Shown here: piece after piece, positions 33,037-41,459 of the stretch
Layout of the letters: every line of letters begins with the position of its first letter
Numbering within the stretch: the first letter of the stretch is position 1
Assembly (NCBI RefSeq): GCF_012933445.1
Contig: NZ_JABBNC010000044.1
Location: 1-64,000, forward strand
Source of the DNA: Actinoplanes sp. TBRC 11911
Lineage (GTDB): Bacteria > Actinomycetota > Actinomycetes > Mycobacteriales > Micromonosporaceae
DNA length: 64,000 bases
Reading direction: 5' to 3'
Notes under the pieces: generated by a model
Told to the model about the DNA's origin: nothing
Databases searched by the model: none
What the model saw: only the letters and a program-made list of their open reading frames with translations
Position numbers and translations under genes: made by a program

Positions 33037-33636
33037 TCATTCAGAGACCACCGCCCCGTACGCCGCCGCGACGAGCACCGCCTGCGCCAGATCGATCTTC
33101 GCGCCGCGGAGGTTGACCTCGTTGAGCTCGACGCCGCCCAGGTCGGCCCCGCGCAGGTCGGTTCCGTTCAGCACGGCGTCCTTGAGCCGGGCCGCGCTGA
33201 GGTCCGCCTTGCGCAGGTCGGCGCGGCTGAGGTCGGCGCCGGTCAGGTCGGCCTCGCGCAGCCGCAGCCCGCCGAGCTTGGCCGCGGTCAGGTTCTGGCC
33301 GCGTAACGAGACGAAGCCCCAGTCGCCGCCGTCGACGGTCAGCGGCCGCAGCCCGCAGTCCAGGAACTGGCTGCCGGTCAGCTTGCAGTCGGTCAGCGTG
33401 GCGTCGAAGAACGAGCAGCGCTGCAACGTCGACTGCATGATCGCCACGCGGGTCAGGGCGGACGCGTTGAACCGCACGTTGCCGAACGTGCAGTGGGTGA
33501 AGACGCAGCCGGTCAGCTGCGCCTCCGACCAGTCGACGTCGTGGAACGCGCAGTCCTCGTACCGGACGTACGAGACCTCTTCCAGGGCCCAGTCCTGGCC
33601 CCGGAAGGTCTCGTCCTGAACGAGGGTCTCGGCCAT
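33037..33636 (-). CDS. Pentapeptide repeat protein
   Basis: A 199-residue protein made almost entirely of A(D/N)LXX-type pentapeptide repeats, clearest at residues 120-185 (LREADLTGADLSRADLRKAD). The first half has a more degenerate version with aromatic and Cys positions. Such proteins fold as a right-handed quadrilateral beta-helix. Some family members shield DNA gyrase (MfpA/Qnr type), but most have no known role, and this one lacks features that would prove gyrase mimicry. It starts one base after the purH stop on the same strand and probably belongs to the purN-purH transcript. Confidence 0.88.
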   Translation of the reverse strand: MAETLVQDETFRGQDWALEEVSYVRYEDCAFHDVDWSEAQLTGCVFTHCTFGNVRFNASALTRVAIMQSTLQRCSFFDATLTDCKLTGSQFLDCGLRPLTVDGGDWGFVSLRGQNLTAAKLGGLRLREADLTGADLSRADLRKADLSAARLKDAVLNGTDLRGADLGGVELNEVNLRGAKIDLAQAVLVAAAYGAVVSE

Positions 33637-33637
33637 G

Positions 33638-35194
33638 TCAGCCGTGGAAGAAGTGCCGCGTGCCGGTCAGATACACGGTCATCCCGGCCTTCTCGGCGGC
33701 CTCGATCACCAGGTTGTCCCGGATCGAGCCGCCCGGCTGCACCACCGCCTTGACCCCGCCGTCGATCAGCACCTCGAGCCCGTCCGGGAACGGGAAGAAC
33801 GCGTCCGACGCCGCCACGCTGCCCACGGCGCGATCCGTACCGGCCCGCGCGACCGCGAGGCGAGCCGAGTCGACCCGGTTCACCTGGCCCATCCCGACGC
33901 CGACGGTGGCACCGTCGTGCGCGAGCAGAATCGCGTTGCTCTTCACGCTGCGGATCGCCCGCCAGGCGAACGCGAGGTCGCGCAGCATTTCCGGGCTCGC
34001 CGGCGCGCCGGTGGCGAGGGTCCAGTTCGCCGGGTCGTCGCCGTCGGCGTCGATCCGGTCGGCCATCTGCACCAGCATGCCGCCACCGATCTGCTTGATC
34101 TCGGCGGGCGGCGGGTTCCAGGCCGGGGCGACCAGCACGCGCAGGTTCTTCTTCTCGCGCAGCAGTTCCAGGGCCTCCGCCGAATACGACGGCGCGACGA
34201 TGACCTCGGTGAAGATCTCGGCGAGCTGCCGCGCCAGGTCCGCGGAGACCTCCTGGTTGACCGCGATGACGCCGCCGAACGCGGAGACCGGGTCGCAGGC
34301 GTGCGCCTTGCGGTGCGCCTCGGCCACGTCGGCGCCGATCGCGATGCCGCACGGGTTGGCGTGCTTGATGATCGCCACACACGGCTCGGTGAAGTCGTTC
34401 GCGCTGCGCCAGGCGGCGTCCGCGTCGACGTAGTTGTTGTAGGACATCTCCTTGCCGTGCAGTTGCTCGGCCTGGGCGAGCCCCTGCGGCGCGGCATGGT
34501 CGACGTAGAGCGCGGCCTGCTGGTGCGGGTTCTCCCCGTAGCGCAGCGTGTTCTCCCGCCGCAGCCCGACACCCGCGAACTCGGGCCACTCGGAGGGCGC
34601 CAGCACCGTCGCGGTCCAGTTGGCCACCGCGATGTCGTAGTCGGCGATGTCCGCGAAGGCGCGAGCCGCGAGCCACTTGCGCTGCTGCAGCGTGAAACCG
34701 CCGCTCTGCACGGCCTCGATCACCTGCGGGTACGTCTCGACGGACGTGACCACCGCAACCGACGGGTGGTTCTTGGCCGCGGCCCGGACCATCGCGGGGC
34801 CACCGATGTCGATCTGTTCCACCGACTCGTCCTCGCCCGCACCCGATGCCACCGTCTCGGTGAACGGGTAGAGGTTGCTGACCAGCAGGTCGAACGGCTC
34901 GATCCCGAGCTCGGCGAGCTGCGCGGCGTGGCTCTTCAGGCGCAGGTCGGCGAGCAGCCCGGCGTGCACCTTCGGGTGCAGCGTCTTGACCCGGCCGTCC
35001 AGCGTCTCCGGGAAGCCGGTCAATTCCTCCACCCGGGTGACCGCAACACCCGCGGCCTCCACCGTCGAGGCGGTCGAGCCGGTGGACACGATCTCCACCC
35101 CGGCGCCGGCCAGCACCTTCGCGAGCTCCACGAGACCGGTCTTGTCGTACACGCTCAGCAAAGCCCTTTTGATCGGGCGCCGGCCCTCGCTCAT
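33638..35194 (-). CDS. purH: Bifunctional AICAR transformylase/IMP cyclohydrolase
   Basis: This enzyme performs the last two steps of de novo IMP synthesis. The 518-residue protein has an N-terminal MGS-like IMP cyclohydrolase domain (about 1-150: RALLSVYDKTGLVELAKVL, STGST, VKTLHPKVHAGLL) and a C-terminal AICAR formyltransferase domain. The latter shows LRYGENPHQQAALY, KHANPCGIAIG with the catalytic Lys-His pair, DPVSAFGGVIAVN, and the closing NAILLAHDGATVGVGMGQVN and DAFFPFPDGLEVLIDGGV. Its ATG overlaps the purN stop (ATGA), giving a purN-purH operon; purine biosynthesis genes usually occur this way in actinobacteria. Confidence 0.97.
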   Translation of the reverse strand: MSEGRRPIKRALLSVYDKTGLVELAKVLAGAGVEIVSTGSTASTVEAAGVAVTRVEELTGFPETLDGRVKTLHPKVHAGLLADLRLKSHAAQLAELGIEPFDLLVSNLYPFTETVASGAGEDESVEQIDIGGPAMVRAAAKNHPSVAVVTSVETYPQVIEAVQSGGFTLQQRKWLAARAFADIADYDIAVANWTATVLAPSEWPEFAGVGLRRENTLRYGENPHQQAALYVDHAAPQGLAQAEQLHGKEMSYNNYVDADAAWRSANDFTEPCVAIIKHANPCGIAIGADVAEAHRKAHACDPVSAFGGVIAVNQEVSADLARQLAEIFTEVIVAPSYSAEALELLREKKNLRVLVAPAWNPPPAEIKQIGGGMLVQMADRIDADGDDPANWTLATGAPASPEMLRDLAFAWRAIRSVKSNAILLAHDGATVGVGMGQVNRVDSARLAVARAGTDRAVGSVAASDAFFPFPDGLEVLIDGGVKAVVQPGGSIRDNLVIEAAEKAGMTVYLTGTRHFFHG

Positions 35195-35808
35195 GGGATC
35201 CGTACCTTCCTGTTTTCGATGGTCCAGCCCTCGCGGACCAGGCGGCCGACGGAATCGACCAATTGGGCGCGCTCGGCCACCTTGATCCGCTCGGTGAGCG
35301 TCTCCTCCGTGTCGTCGTCGAGCACGGGGACGCTGACCTGCGCGATGATCGGTCCGGTGTCGACCCCGGCGTCGACGAAGAAGAGGGTGGCGCCGGCGAT
35401 CTTCACGCCGTACGCGAGGGCGTCACGCGGCCCGTGGATGCCGGGGAAGGCCGGCAGCAGGGCGTTGTGGGTGTTGATGTACCGGTCGCCGAACGCGGCC
35501 AGGAACGCGGAACCGACCAGCTTCAGAAAACCGGCCGAGATGACCAGGTCGGGCTTGAACTCGGCGACGTGCGCGGCGAGCGCCGCATCCCAGTCGTCGC
35601 GGGTCGCGTAGGCCTTCACCGAGTCGACGAAGGTGGGGACGCCGGCGGCGGTGGCGCGGTCGAGACCGGCGACGCCGTCCCGATCGGCGCCCACCGCGAC
35701 GACCCGGGCGCCATAGGCGGGGTCGGCGCAGGCGTCGAGCAATGCCTGGAGGTTGCTGCCCGAACCGGAGAGCAGGACGACCAGGCGGGCGGGCGCGGGG
35801 TCGGTCAC
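35191..35808 (-). CDS. purN: Phosphoribosylglycinamide formyltransferase
   Basis: This enzyme transfers a formyl group from 10-formyltetrahydrofolate to GAR, the third step of purine synthesis. In the 205-residue protein LVVLLSGSGSNLQALLDAC is the phosphate-binding N-terminus, FLKLVGSAFLAAFGDRYINT leads into the catalytic Asn-His region (NTHNALLPAFPGIHGPRDAL), and GATLFFVDAGVDTGPIIAQ holds the catalytic Asp. It is coupled to purH by a 4-bp overlap. The DUF6350 membrane protein gene ends up just 28 bp upstream on the same strand, so the three may be cotranscribed. Confidence 0.96.
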   Translation of the reverse strand: MTDPAPARLVVLLSGSGSNLQALLDACADPAYGARVVAVGADRDGVAGLDRATAAGVPTFVDSVKAYATRDDWDAALAAHVAEFKPDLVISAGFLKLVGSAFLAAFGDRYINTHNALLPAFPGIHGPRDALAYGVKIAGATLFFVDAGVDTGPIIAQVSVPVLDDDTEETLTERIKVAERAQLVDSVGRLVREGWTIENRKVRIP

Positions 35809-35836
35809 CCGAGAACCCTATCTCCGTTGGCCTGGG

Positions 35837-37333
35837 CTATTTCGGGGCGGGTCCGAACGTCCGGGCGGCGGCCGCGCCCAGCGCCGCCGAGACACCCACG
35901 ACGAGGGTGGCGATCAAGCCGACCTGCCACGGGTCGGGGCCGATCATCGCGAGCCGGCCGTCGCCCAGCGGGCCGCCGGACAGCCGGCCCAGCACGCCCA
36001 GCACGATCCCGGCCGCCGGGCCGGCCAGCAGGCCGCCACCGAGCACGTGCGACCAGCGCGGGAGGGTGTCGGCCGCGGTCTCGCCGGCCCGCCGGGCAGC
36101 CGCGGTGCCGCCGGCCCGCCGGGCAATCGCCGTGTCGCCGGCTCGCCGGGCAGCCGCGGTGTCGCGGGCCAGCCCGTCGTCGGCGTCAGCGTCGCCGGGT
36201 CGCCGCAGCCGCAGCGTGAGCAGCCAGCCGGCGGCCAGCCCGGCGACCACCGGCATGGCCAGCAGCAGCGTGCCGGCCGCGCCCATCGGGCCGTTCGGCA
36301 GCCCGGCCAGCAGCGGCACCGTGGGCAGCGGACCGACGGTCACCTCGGTGAGCCGCACCGCCGAGCCGGTGCCGAGCGCGAAGCCCGGGCCCAGTAGGTA
36401 TGCCGCCGCCCAGATCACCGCGTTCACCCCGTACGCGAGGCTGACCAGGGTGATCCCGGCCTGCCCGGCCACCCCGGTGCGGTAGGCGGAGATCATGTCG
36501 GCGGCCTGGCCGCCGCCCACCGCGACCGACAGGCCGGTGATCGCGGCGCCCGCGGCCAGGATGAAGAACGACGCCATCAGGCCGGTGCGCACGCCGTGCC
36601 GCAGCGGGCCGGGCAGCCACCCGGCGATGGTGGCGACGGCGTCGGTGCCGCGCAGCGCTCCGGAGAACGCGGCGAGCGTGCCGAGGACGAAGAAGTTGAT
36701 CGCGGCGCGGGCCGGTGTCACCTCGGTGCCCCGGCCGTCCACCGCGAGCGCGGCCACCGAGCCGAGCAGTGAATAGCCGAGCCCGATCGCGAACGCCACC
36801 AGCAGCGCGTCGCCGATCTTGCCGCTGCGCCGGACGCCGATGGCCCGGGTGACGTGCAGGCCGGCCCGGTCGAGCCGCCAGACGACGAGCAGGGTGAGCA
36901 GCAGCGGGGCCAGCCCGAGCGGGCCGATCGAGGTGCCGATCGGGACGCCGTGGCCGAGCATCCAGCCGGCCAGGCCACCGCGCGCGGCACCGGCCAGGCC
37001 GCCCTGCGCCTCGAACGTGCGGGCCAGGCCGACCACGGCGGCGACCGGAAGGTAGGACAGGACGGCCGCCCACAGCATCGCGAAGCCGGCGGCCACCGGC
37101 AGCGGGGCGCGGCGCATCCGGGCCCGGGGGCGGCGCTGGCCGGGGATCTTCACGGTCTCGCGGGCGCCGAGCGCCTTGTCGTCGACCAGGACGGTCGGGC
37201 GTTCCTCGACGATCGCCTCGGTCGGGCGATCGACGTGTTCGCTCCGCTCCGCGGGCGCCGTCTCGCGCAGCGCCGCCTCGGCGACCGCGAACGGGTCGTC
37301 CGAGTCGTCGGGACGGTCGGGAGTGGAAGGCAT
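35837..37333 (-). CDS. DUF6350 family multispanning membrane protein
   Basis: A 498-residue protein with a charged cytoplasmic N-terminus of about 75 residues and roughly 12 hydrophobic segments. It corresponds to the actinobacterial DUF6350 family that is usually encoded between sucD and purN, which is exactly its position here. The function of the family is not known. A cytoplasmic loop near residues 395-420 carries three 9-residue repeats of the form ARRAGxTAA, encoded by a 27-bp tandem repeat (about 36083-36163). The start ATG is at 37333, and 110 bp containing the sucD terminator separate it from sucD. Confidence 0.85.
   Translation of the reverse strand: MPSTPDRPDDSDDPFAVAEAALRETAPAERSEHVDRPTEAIVEERPTVLVDDKALGARETVKIPGQRRPRARMRRAPLPVAAGFAMLWAAVLSYLPVAAVVGLARTFEAQGGLAGAARGGLAGWMLGHGVPIGTSIGPLGLAPLLLTLLVVWRLDRAGLHVTRAIGVRRSGKIGDALLVAFAIGLGYSLLGSVAALAVDGRGTEVTPARAAINFFVLGTLAAFSGALRGTDAVATIAGWLPGPLRHGVRTGLMASFFILAAGAAITGLSVAVGGGQAADMISAYRTGVAGQAGITLVSLAYGVNAVIWAAAYLLGPGFALGTGSAVRLTEVTVGPLPTVPLLAGLPNGPMGAAGTLLLAMPVVAGLAAGWLLTLRLRRPGDADADDGLARDTAAARRAGDTAIARRAGGTAAARRAGETAADTLPRWSHVLGGGLLAGPAAGIVLGVLGRLSGGPLGDGRLAMIGPDPWQVGLIATLVVGVSAALGAAAARTFGPAPK
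36083..36163. repeat. 27-bp coding tandem repeat inside the DUF6350 gene
   Basis: Three copies begin at 36083, 36110 and 36137, each starting gccggc(c/t)cgccgggca. They encode three ARRAGxTA-type nonapeptides in a loop between membrane helices. The period keeps the reading frame, so repeat number could vary between strains without breaking the gene. Confidence 0.8.
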
Positions 37334-37383
37334 CGCCGCCTACTTTGGCACGTGGACGGCCGCGCGGCGATGCAGATACGACG

Positions 37384-37423
37384 GCGCGCCGCCAATCGAG
37401 CAACGACTCGATCGGCGGCGCGC
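37384..37423 (-). terminator. Terminator hairpin after sucCD
   Basis: gcgcgccgccaatcgag (37384-37400) pairs with ctcgatcggcggcgcgc (37407-37423) with one mismatch and a 6-nt loop. It is 20 bp downstream of the sucD stop on the minus strand. Confidence 0.75.
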
Positions 37424-37443
37424 GGTCCGCAGGCGTACGGGAA

Positions 37444-38325
37444 TCAGCTCATGGCCTCGCGCATGAGCCGGGCGGTCTCGCTCGGCGTCTTGCCGACCTT
37501 GACCCCGGCGGCCTCGAGGGCCGTCTTCTTGGCGTCCGCGGTGCCCGCCGAACCGGAGATGATCGCGCCGGCGTGGCCCATGGTCTTTCCGGGCGGGGCG
37601 GTGAAGCCGGCGATGTAGCCGACCACCGGCTTGGTGACGTTCGCCTTGATGAACTCGGCGGCCCGCTCCTCGGCGTCGCCGCCGATCTCACCGATCATGA
37701 CGATCGCGTCGGTGTCCGGGTCGTCCTGGAACGCCTTCAGCGCGTCGATGTGCGTGGTGCCGATGACCGGGTCGCCGCCGATGCCGACGGCGGTGGAGAA
37801 GCCGATGTCGCGCAGCTCGAACATCATCTGGTAGGTCAGCGTGCCGCTCTTGGACACCAGGCCGATCCGGCCGGCCGGGGTGATGTCGGCCGGGATGATG
37901 CCGGCGTTCGACGCGCCCGGCGACGCGATGCCCGGGCAGTTCGGGCCGATGATCCGGGTCCGCTCGCCGCGCGCGACGTTGTAGGACCAGAAGGCGGCCG
38001 AGTCCTGCACCGGGATGCCCTCGGTGATCACCACGGCGAGCGGGATCTCGGCGTCGATCGCCTCGATGACGGCGGCCTTGGTGAACGCCGGCGGCACGAA
38101 GATGACCGTGACGTCCGCCCCGGTCTCCTTCATCGCCTCGCTGACCGTGCCGAAGACGGGGAGCTCGGTGCCGTCGAAGTCGACGCGGGTGCCGGCCTTG
38201 CGCGGGTTGGTGCCGCCGACCACGTTGGTGCCCGCGGCGAGCATCCGGCGGGTGTGCTTCGACCCCTCCGAACCGGTGATGCCCTGGACGATGACCTTGG
38301 AGTCCTTGGTGAGCCAGATAGCCAT
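37444..38325 (-). CDS. sucD: Succinate-CoA ligase, alpha subunit
   Basis: Together with SucC this makes ATP or GTP from succinyl-CoA in the TCA cycle. The 293-residue protein begins WLTKDSKVIVQGITGSEGSK (CoA-binding Rossmann domain; many orthologs have TGxQG) and contains TRIIGPNCPGIASPG and GIGGDPVIGTTHIDAL. The phosphohistidine loop is PPGKTMGHAGAIISGSAGTA (His about 251). Length is normal for the family. It lies 4 bp after sucC and is followed by a strong terminator, so sucC-sucD is a two-gene operon. Confidence 0.97.
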   Translation of the reverse strand: MAIWLTKDSKVIVQGITGSEGSKHTRRMLAAGTNVVGGTNPRKAGTRVDFDGTELPVFGTVSEAMKETGADVTVIFVPPAFTKAAVIEAIDAEIPLAVVITEGIPVQDSAAFWSYNVARGERTRIIGPNCPGIASPGASNAGIIPADITPAGRIGLVSKSGTLTYQMMFELRDIGFSTAVGIGGDPVIGTTHIDALKAFQDDPDTDAIVMIGEIGGDAEERAAEFIKANVTKPVVGYIAGFTAPPGKTMGHAGAIISGSAGTADAKKTALEAAGVKVGKTPSETARLMREAMS

Positions 38326-38329
38326 TACG

Positions 38330-39508
38330 TCACTTCCCCGCAGCCGCGAGCTCGGCGGCACGCTCGGCCGCTCCGTCCATCGTGTCCACCCGCTCCACCA
38401 GCGGGTTCTTCGCTCCGTCGAGGATGGCACGACCGGCCTCGGCGTTGTTGCCGTCGAGGCGTACCACCAGCGGCTTGGTGACCTGCTCGCCACGCTCGGC
38501 GAGCAGGGCGAGGGCCTGGATGATGCCGTTCGCGACCTCGTCGCAGGCGGTGATGCCGCCGAAGACGTTCACGAAGACCGACTTGACCGAGGGGTCGCCC
38601 AGCACGATCTCCAGGCCGTTGGCCATCACCTGGGCGCTGGCGCCACCGCCGATGTCCAGGAAGTTGGCCGGCTTGACGTTGCCGTGCCGTTCGCCCGCGT
38701 ACGCCACGACGTCCAGCGTGGACATCACCAGTCCGGCGCCGTTGCCGATGATCCCGACCTCGCCGTCGAGCTTGACGTAGTTCAGGTTCTTCGCCTTGGC
38801 GGCCTGCTCCAGCGGGTCGACCGCGGACTGGTCGACCAGCGCCTCGTGGTCGGGGTGCCGGAACGCCGCGTTCTCGTCCAGCGTGACCTTCGCGTCCAGC
38901 AGCAGCACCCGGCCGTCGCCCACCTTGGCGAGCGGGTTGACCTCGACGAGCGTGGCGTCCTCGGCCACGAACGCCTGCCACAGCTTGACCGCGATGTCGG
39001 TGACCTGGTCGGCGACCTCGGCCGGGAACTTCGCGGCGGCGACGATCTCGCGCGCCTTGGCCTCGTCGACGCCCTTGCTGGCGTCGATCGAGATCCGCGC
39101 GACCCGGTCCGGCTGCTCGTGGGCGACCTGCTCGATCTCCATACCGCCGGCCACGCTGGCGATGCAGAGGAACGTGCGGTTGGCGCGGTCCAGCAGGTAG
39201 GAGAAGTAGTACTCCTCCTTGATGTCGGCCGTCTCGGCCAGCATCACCTTGTGCACCGTGTGGCCCTTGATGTCCATGCCCAGGATGTCGGTCGCGCGCG
39301 CCTGCGCCTCGTCCGGACCGTCGGCGAGCTTGACGCCGCCCGCCTTGCCCCGGCCGCCGACCTTGACCTGTGCCTTGACGACGACCTTGCCGCCGAGGCG
39401 CTCGGCGATCGCGCGCGCCTCCGGCGGGGTCTGCGCGACACCGCCGCCCAGCACGGGCAGCCCGTGCCGTTCGAACAGGTCACGCCCCTGATACTCGAAC
39501 AGGTCCAC
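38330..39508 (-). CDS. sucC: ADP/GDP-forming succinate-CoA ligase, beta subunit
   Basis: A 392-residue beta subunit. The N-terminal ATP-grasp domain has DLFEYQGRDLFERHGLPVLG and KAQVKVGGRGKAGGVKLA, with EVNPLAKV and LLLDAKVTLDENA in the metal-binding part. The C-terminal ligase domain contains IGNGAGLVMSTLDVV, PANFLDIGGGASA and VFVNVFGGITACDEVA. The start is GTG at 39508, behind GAAAGGAGAC at ideal distance. The frame is open further upstream but has no matching homology there. The nucleotide (ADP or GDP) cannot be told with certainty. Confidence 0.97.
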   Translation of the reverse strand: MDLFEYQGRDLFERHGLPVLGGGVAQTPPEARAIAERLGGKVVVKAQVKVGGRGKAGGVKLADGPDEAQARATDILGMDIKGHTVHKVMLAETADIKEEYYFSYLLDRANRTFLCIASVAGGMEIEQVAHEQPDRVARISIDASKGVDEAKAREIVAAAKFPAEVADQVTDIAVKLWQAFVAEDATLVEVNPLAKVGDGRVLLLDAKVTLDENAAFRHPDHEALVDQSAVDPLEQAAKAKNLNYVKLDGEVGIIGNGAGLVMSTLDVVAYAGERHGNVKPANFLDIGGGASAQVMANGLEIVLGDPSVKSVFVNVFGGITACDEVANGIIQALALLAERGEQVTKPLVVRLDGNNAEAGRAILDGAKNPLVERVDTMDGAAERAAELAAAGK

Positions 39509-39844
39509 GTGTCTCCTTTCGCTCGCGACGCCTACCGTCGGCAAGCCGCACCGTTGCGTCCCGACCTTTGTGCGCGGCGGGCGTTTGGGGGCGCCGCCAG
39601 CGTGAAGAGTTTGCCGGCCGTGAGCGGCCTTCAGTCGCAGACTATCGACCGGAACCGGCGTCGAGCAGTCGCGGGTGCATGGTGTGCAAGACCACACACC
39701 CCTGCGGCGCGAAGCCGCCGAAAAGTCCCCGTAACCCACCCTTCAGGGCGTCGTTGAGAGTGGTGTCGGAGCGCTACGGCAAACCGATGCGTAAAGCGGC
39801 CGATGCCCTGTCGGTCGAGGGGTGGCGGCGGGGCATCGTGCATA
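39509..39844. other. sucC upstream region; no gene seen
   Basis: About 340 bp between the sucC start and the terminator of the B12-binding gene, so it must contain the sucCD promoter. The sequence is less GC-biased near 39600-39800. I do not find a convincing promoter pair, small gene or RNA element. Confidence 0.45.
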
Positions 39845-39881
39845 GAGAGGCCGGACGTGTGAGGGGTGCGTCCGGCCTCTC
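39845..39881 (-). terminator. Terminator hairpin after the B12-binding protein gene
   Basis: gagaggccggac (39845-39856) and gtccggcctctc (39870-39881) are perfect complements with a 13-nt loop, 27 bp after the stop of the B12-binding gene on the minus strand. Confidence 0.75.
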
Positions 39882-39908
39882 CCCTTGCGCTTTACCTTGG
39901 GTATTGCC

Positions 39909-40313
39909 TCAGCTCACGGGCGATGCCACATTGGCGCGCACCCATTCGATGATGGACGCGGTGGTGGCTCCCGGTGTGAAGATTTTGGCGACCCCCGCCG
40001 ATTCCAATTCGGCGATGTCGTCGGCCGGAATGATGCCGCCACCGAATACCACGATGTCGGCAGCGTCACGCTCTGCCAGCAGTTCAATTACGCGCCGGAA
40101 CAGCGTCATGTGCGCCCCGGACAGAACGGACAAACCGACCGCGTCGGCGTCCTCTTGAATGGCGGTCTCGACGATCTGCTCCGGAGTCTGGTGGAGTCCG
40201 GTGTAGATCACCTCCATGCCCGCGTCGCGCAGCGCACGGGCCACCACCTTGGCACCCCGGTCATGGCCGTCCAGTCCCGGCTTCGCGACCACGACCCTGA
40301 TCCGTGCTGACAT
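39909..40313 (-). CDS. Stand-alone cobalamin (B12)-binding subunit of an acyl-CoA mutase
   Basis: A 134-residue protein equal to the C-terminal B12 domain of methylmalonyl-CoA mutase. It has RVVVAKPGLDGHDRGAKVVA with the DxHxxG cobalt-ligand motif (Asp15, His17), GLSVLSGAHMTLF (SxL), and VVFGGGIIPADDI (GG). In two-subunit enzymes such as isobutyryl-CoA mutase (IcmA/IcmB) this domain is a separate small protein, and length and sequence fit IcmB. The large subunit is not in this window, so the partner and the substrate (isobutyryl-, 2-hydroxyisobutyryl- or ethylmalonyl-CoA) remain open. It is monocistronic. Confidence 0.9.
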   Translation of the reverse strand: MSARIRVVVAKPGLDGHDRGAKVVARALRDAGMEVIYTGLHQTPEQIVETAIQEDADAVGLSVLSGAHMTLFRRVIELLAERDAADIVVFGGGIIPADDIAELESAGVAKIFTPGATTASIIEWVRANVASPVS

Positions 40314-40690
40314 CCTGACCCTCCGCGCGCTGGCTGCAGCTCTCCTGAACGAACGGTAACCTGCCGGCACACCCGGGGGTAACCCAGTCGGCCGAACCGA
40401 GATCACCCAGGGTGGCCAAAAATGTATTCTGCGTCACCTGACTTTGCGTTTCTGGTGTGATCACCCTGCGTGGCCCAAGGGAAACGTAGCCAATTCGGAC
40501 AATCGCTGCGCAAAGCGGATCGGAACCGTTAACGAAATGGCGCTGCGGCTTGTGACTGGACTGTCGTTTCGTTACATTGGCCCACGGCTGCCGTCCGGAT
40601 ATCCCCCAACCCGGCAGCCTGGTGAGCATCAACAACCCGGGATTCCGGGTCGGTGACCACCGCCGCAATGTCGTCAACGGAGGGTTGTTC
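40314..40690. other. Long upstream region of the M23 peptidase gene
   Basis: A 377-bp divergent region. Its right half (about 40440-40690) is less GC-rich and contains paired segments that can fold, such as ctgccg...cggcag (about 40590-40615) and cccgggattccggg (about 40639). Long structured 5' regions before cell-wall peptidase genes are sometimes riboswitches in actinobacteria, but I do not see the conserved pieces of the c-di-AMP class. I treat it as promoter plus untranslated leader of unknown function. Confidence 0.4.
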
Positions 40691-41434
40691 GTGCGCCAGC
40701 GCTTGTCGTCTGAGCCCGATCGGTACCGCGGCCGTCGTCGCGTTCCCACCCCTCCTCGCAGCCGCTACGCCGTCGTCACCACCGCGGCGTTCGTCGGCGC
40801 GGGAGTGGTCGCGCTCGGCGCGGCGTCCAATCTGCCGGACGCCAAGACCGTCAACCCCGACGTCATGCAGAGCCTGAAGAGCGGGCAGGTCGCCTCCAAC
40901 GCGATCGCGAACCGCGCGGCCGACCCGCAGAAGGCGTCCCGCAGCGAGAACCGCGACGCGGTGGCCAAGACCAAGGTGGCCGACGACGAGTCGCCCCAGG
41001 ACGTCTGGCTGCTCCCCCTCGACGACTACCAGTTCACCTCGGCCTTCGGGATCCGCTGGGGGGTGCTGCACGCCGGCATCGACCTGGCGGCGCCGGAGGG
41101 CACGCCGTACAAGTCGGTCCACGCGGGCGAGGTGACCCAGGCCGGCTACAACGGCGGCTACGGCTACTCGGTGACCGTTCGCAACGCCGACAACACCGAG
41201 GTCATCTACGCCCACTCGCGGCAGCTGTTCGTGAAGGCCGGCGACAAGGTCAAGGCCGGCCAGGTGCTCGGCGAGGTCGGCAACACGGGCGCGTCCTACG
41301 GCACCCACCTGCACCTGGAGGTGCACGTGAACGGCCAGCCGGTGGACCCGATCCCGTTCCTGCAGGAGCGCGGCGTCGACATCAAGCTCCAGGTCGAGTC
41401 GGTGTACGCCGGCCTGGCCGCCGCCGCTGGTTAA
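40691..41434 (+). CDS. M23 family metallopeptidase (LysM-free, membrane-anchored or secreted)
   Basis: A 247-residue cell-wall endopeptidase. After a basic N-terminus (RYRGRRRVPTPPRSRY) comes a membrane helix or signal (VVTTAAFVGAGVVALGAA, about 30-47), then a linker, then the lysostaphin-like domain from about residue 115. Zinc ligands are seen in LHAGIDLAAPEGT (HxxxD) and TGASYGTHLHLEVH (HxH). It cleaves peptidoglycan cross-links outside the membrane or acts as an amidase activator; all catalytic ligands are present, favouring activity. GTG 40691 is chosen because GGAGGG precedes it; the upstream open frame has no support. Confidence 0.9.
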   Translation: MRQRLSSEPDRYRGRRRVPTPPRSRYAVVTTAAFVGAGVVALGAASNLPDAKTVNPDVMQSLKSGQVASNAIANRAADPQKASRSENRDAVAKTKVADDESPQDVWLLPLDDYQFTSAFGIRWGVLHAGIDLAAPEGTPYKSVHAGEVTQAGYNGGYGYSVTVRNADNTEVIYAHSRQLFVKAGDKVKAGQVLGEVGNTGASYGTHLHLEVHVNGQPVDPIPFLQERGVDIKLQVESVYAGLAAAAG

Positions 41435-41459
41435 CCAGCGAGGAGCGCGGCCAGCACAG

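Noticed and set aside
40450..40690. c-di-AMP (ydaO-type) riboswitch before the M23 peptidase
   Set aside because: The conserved blocks of that class are not found, although the gene type would fit.
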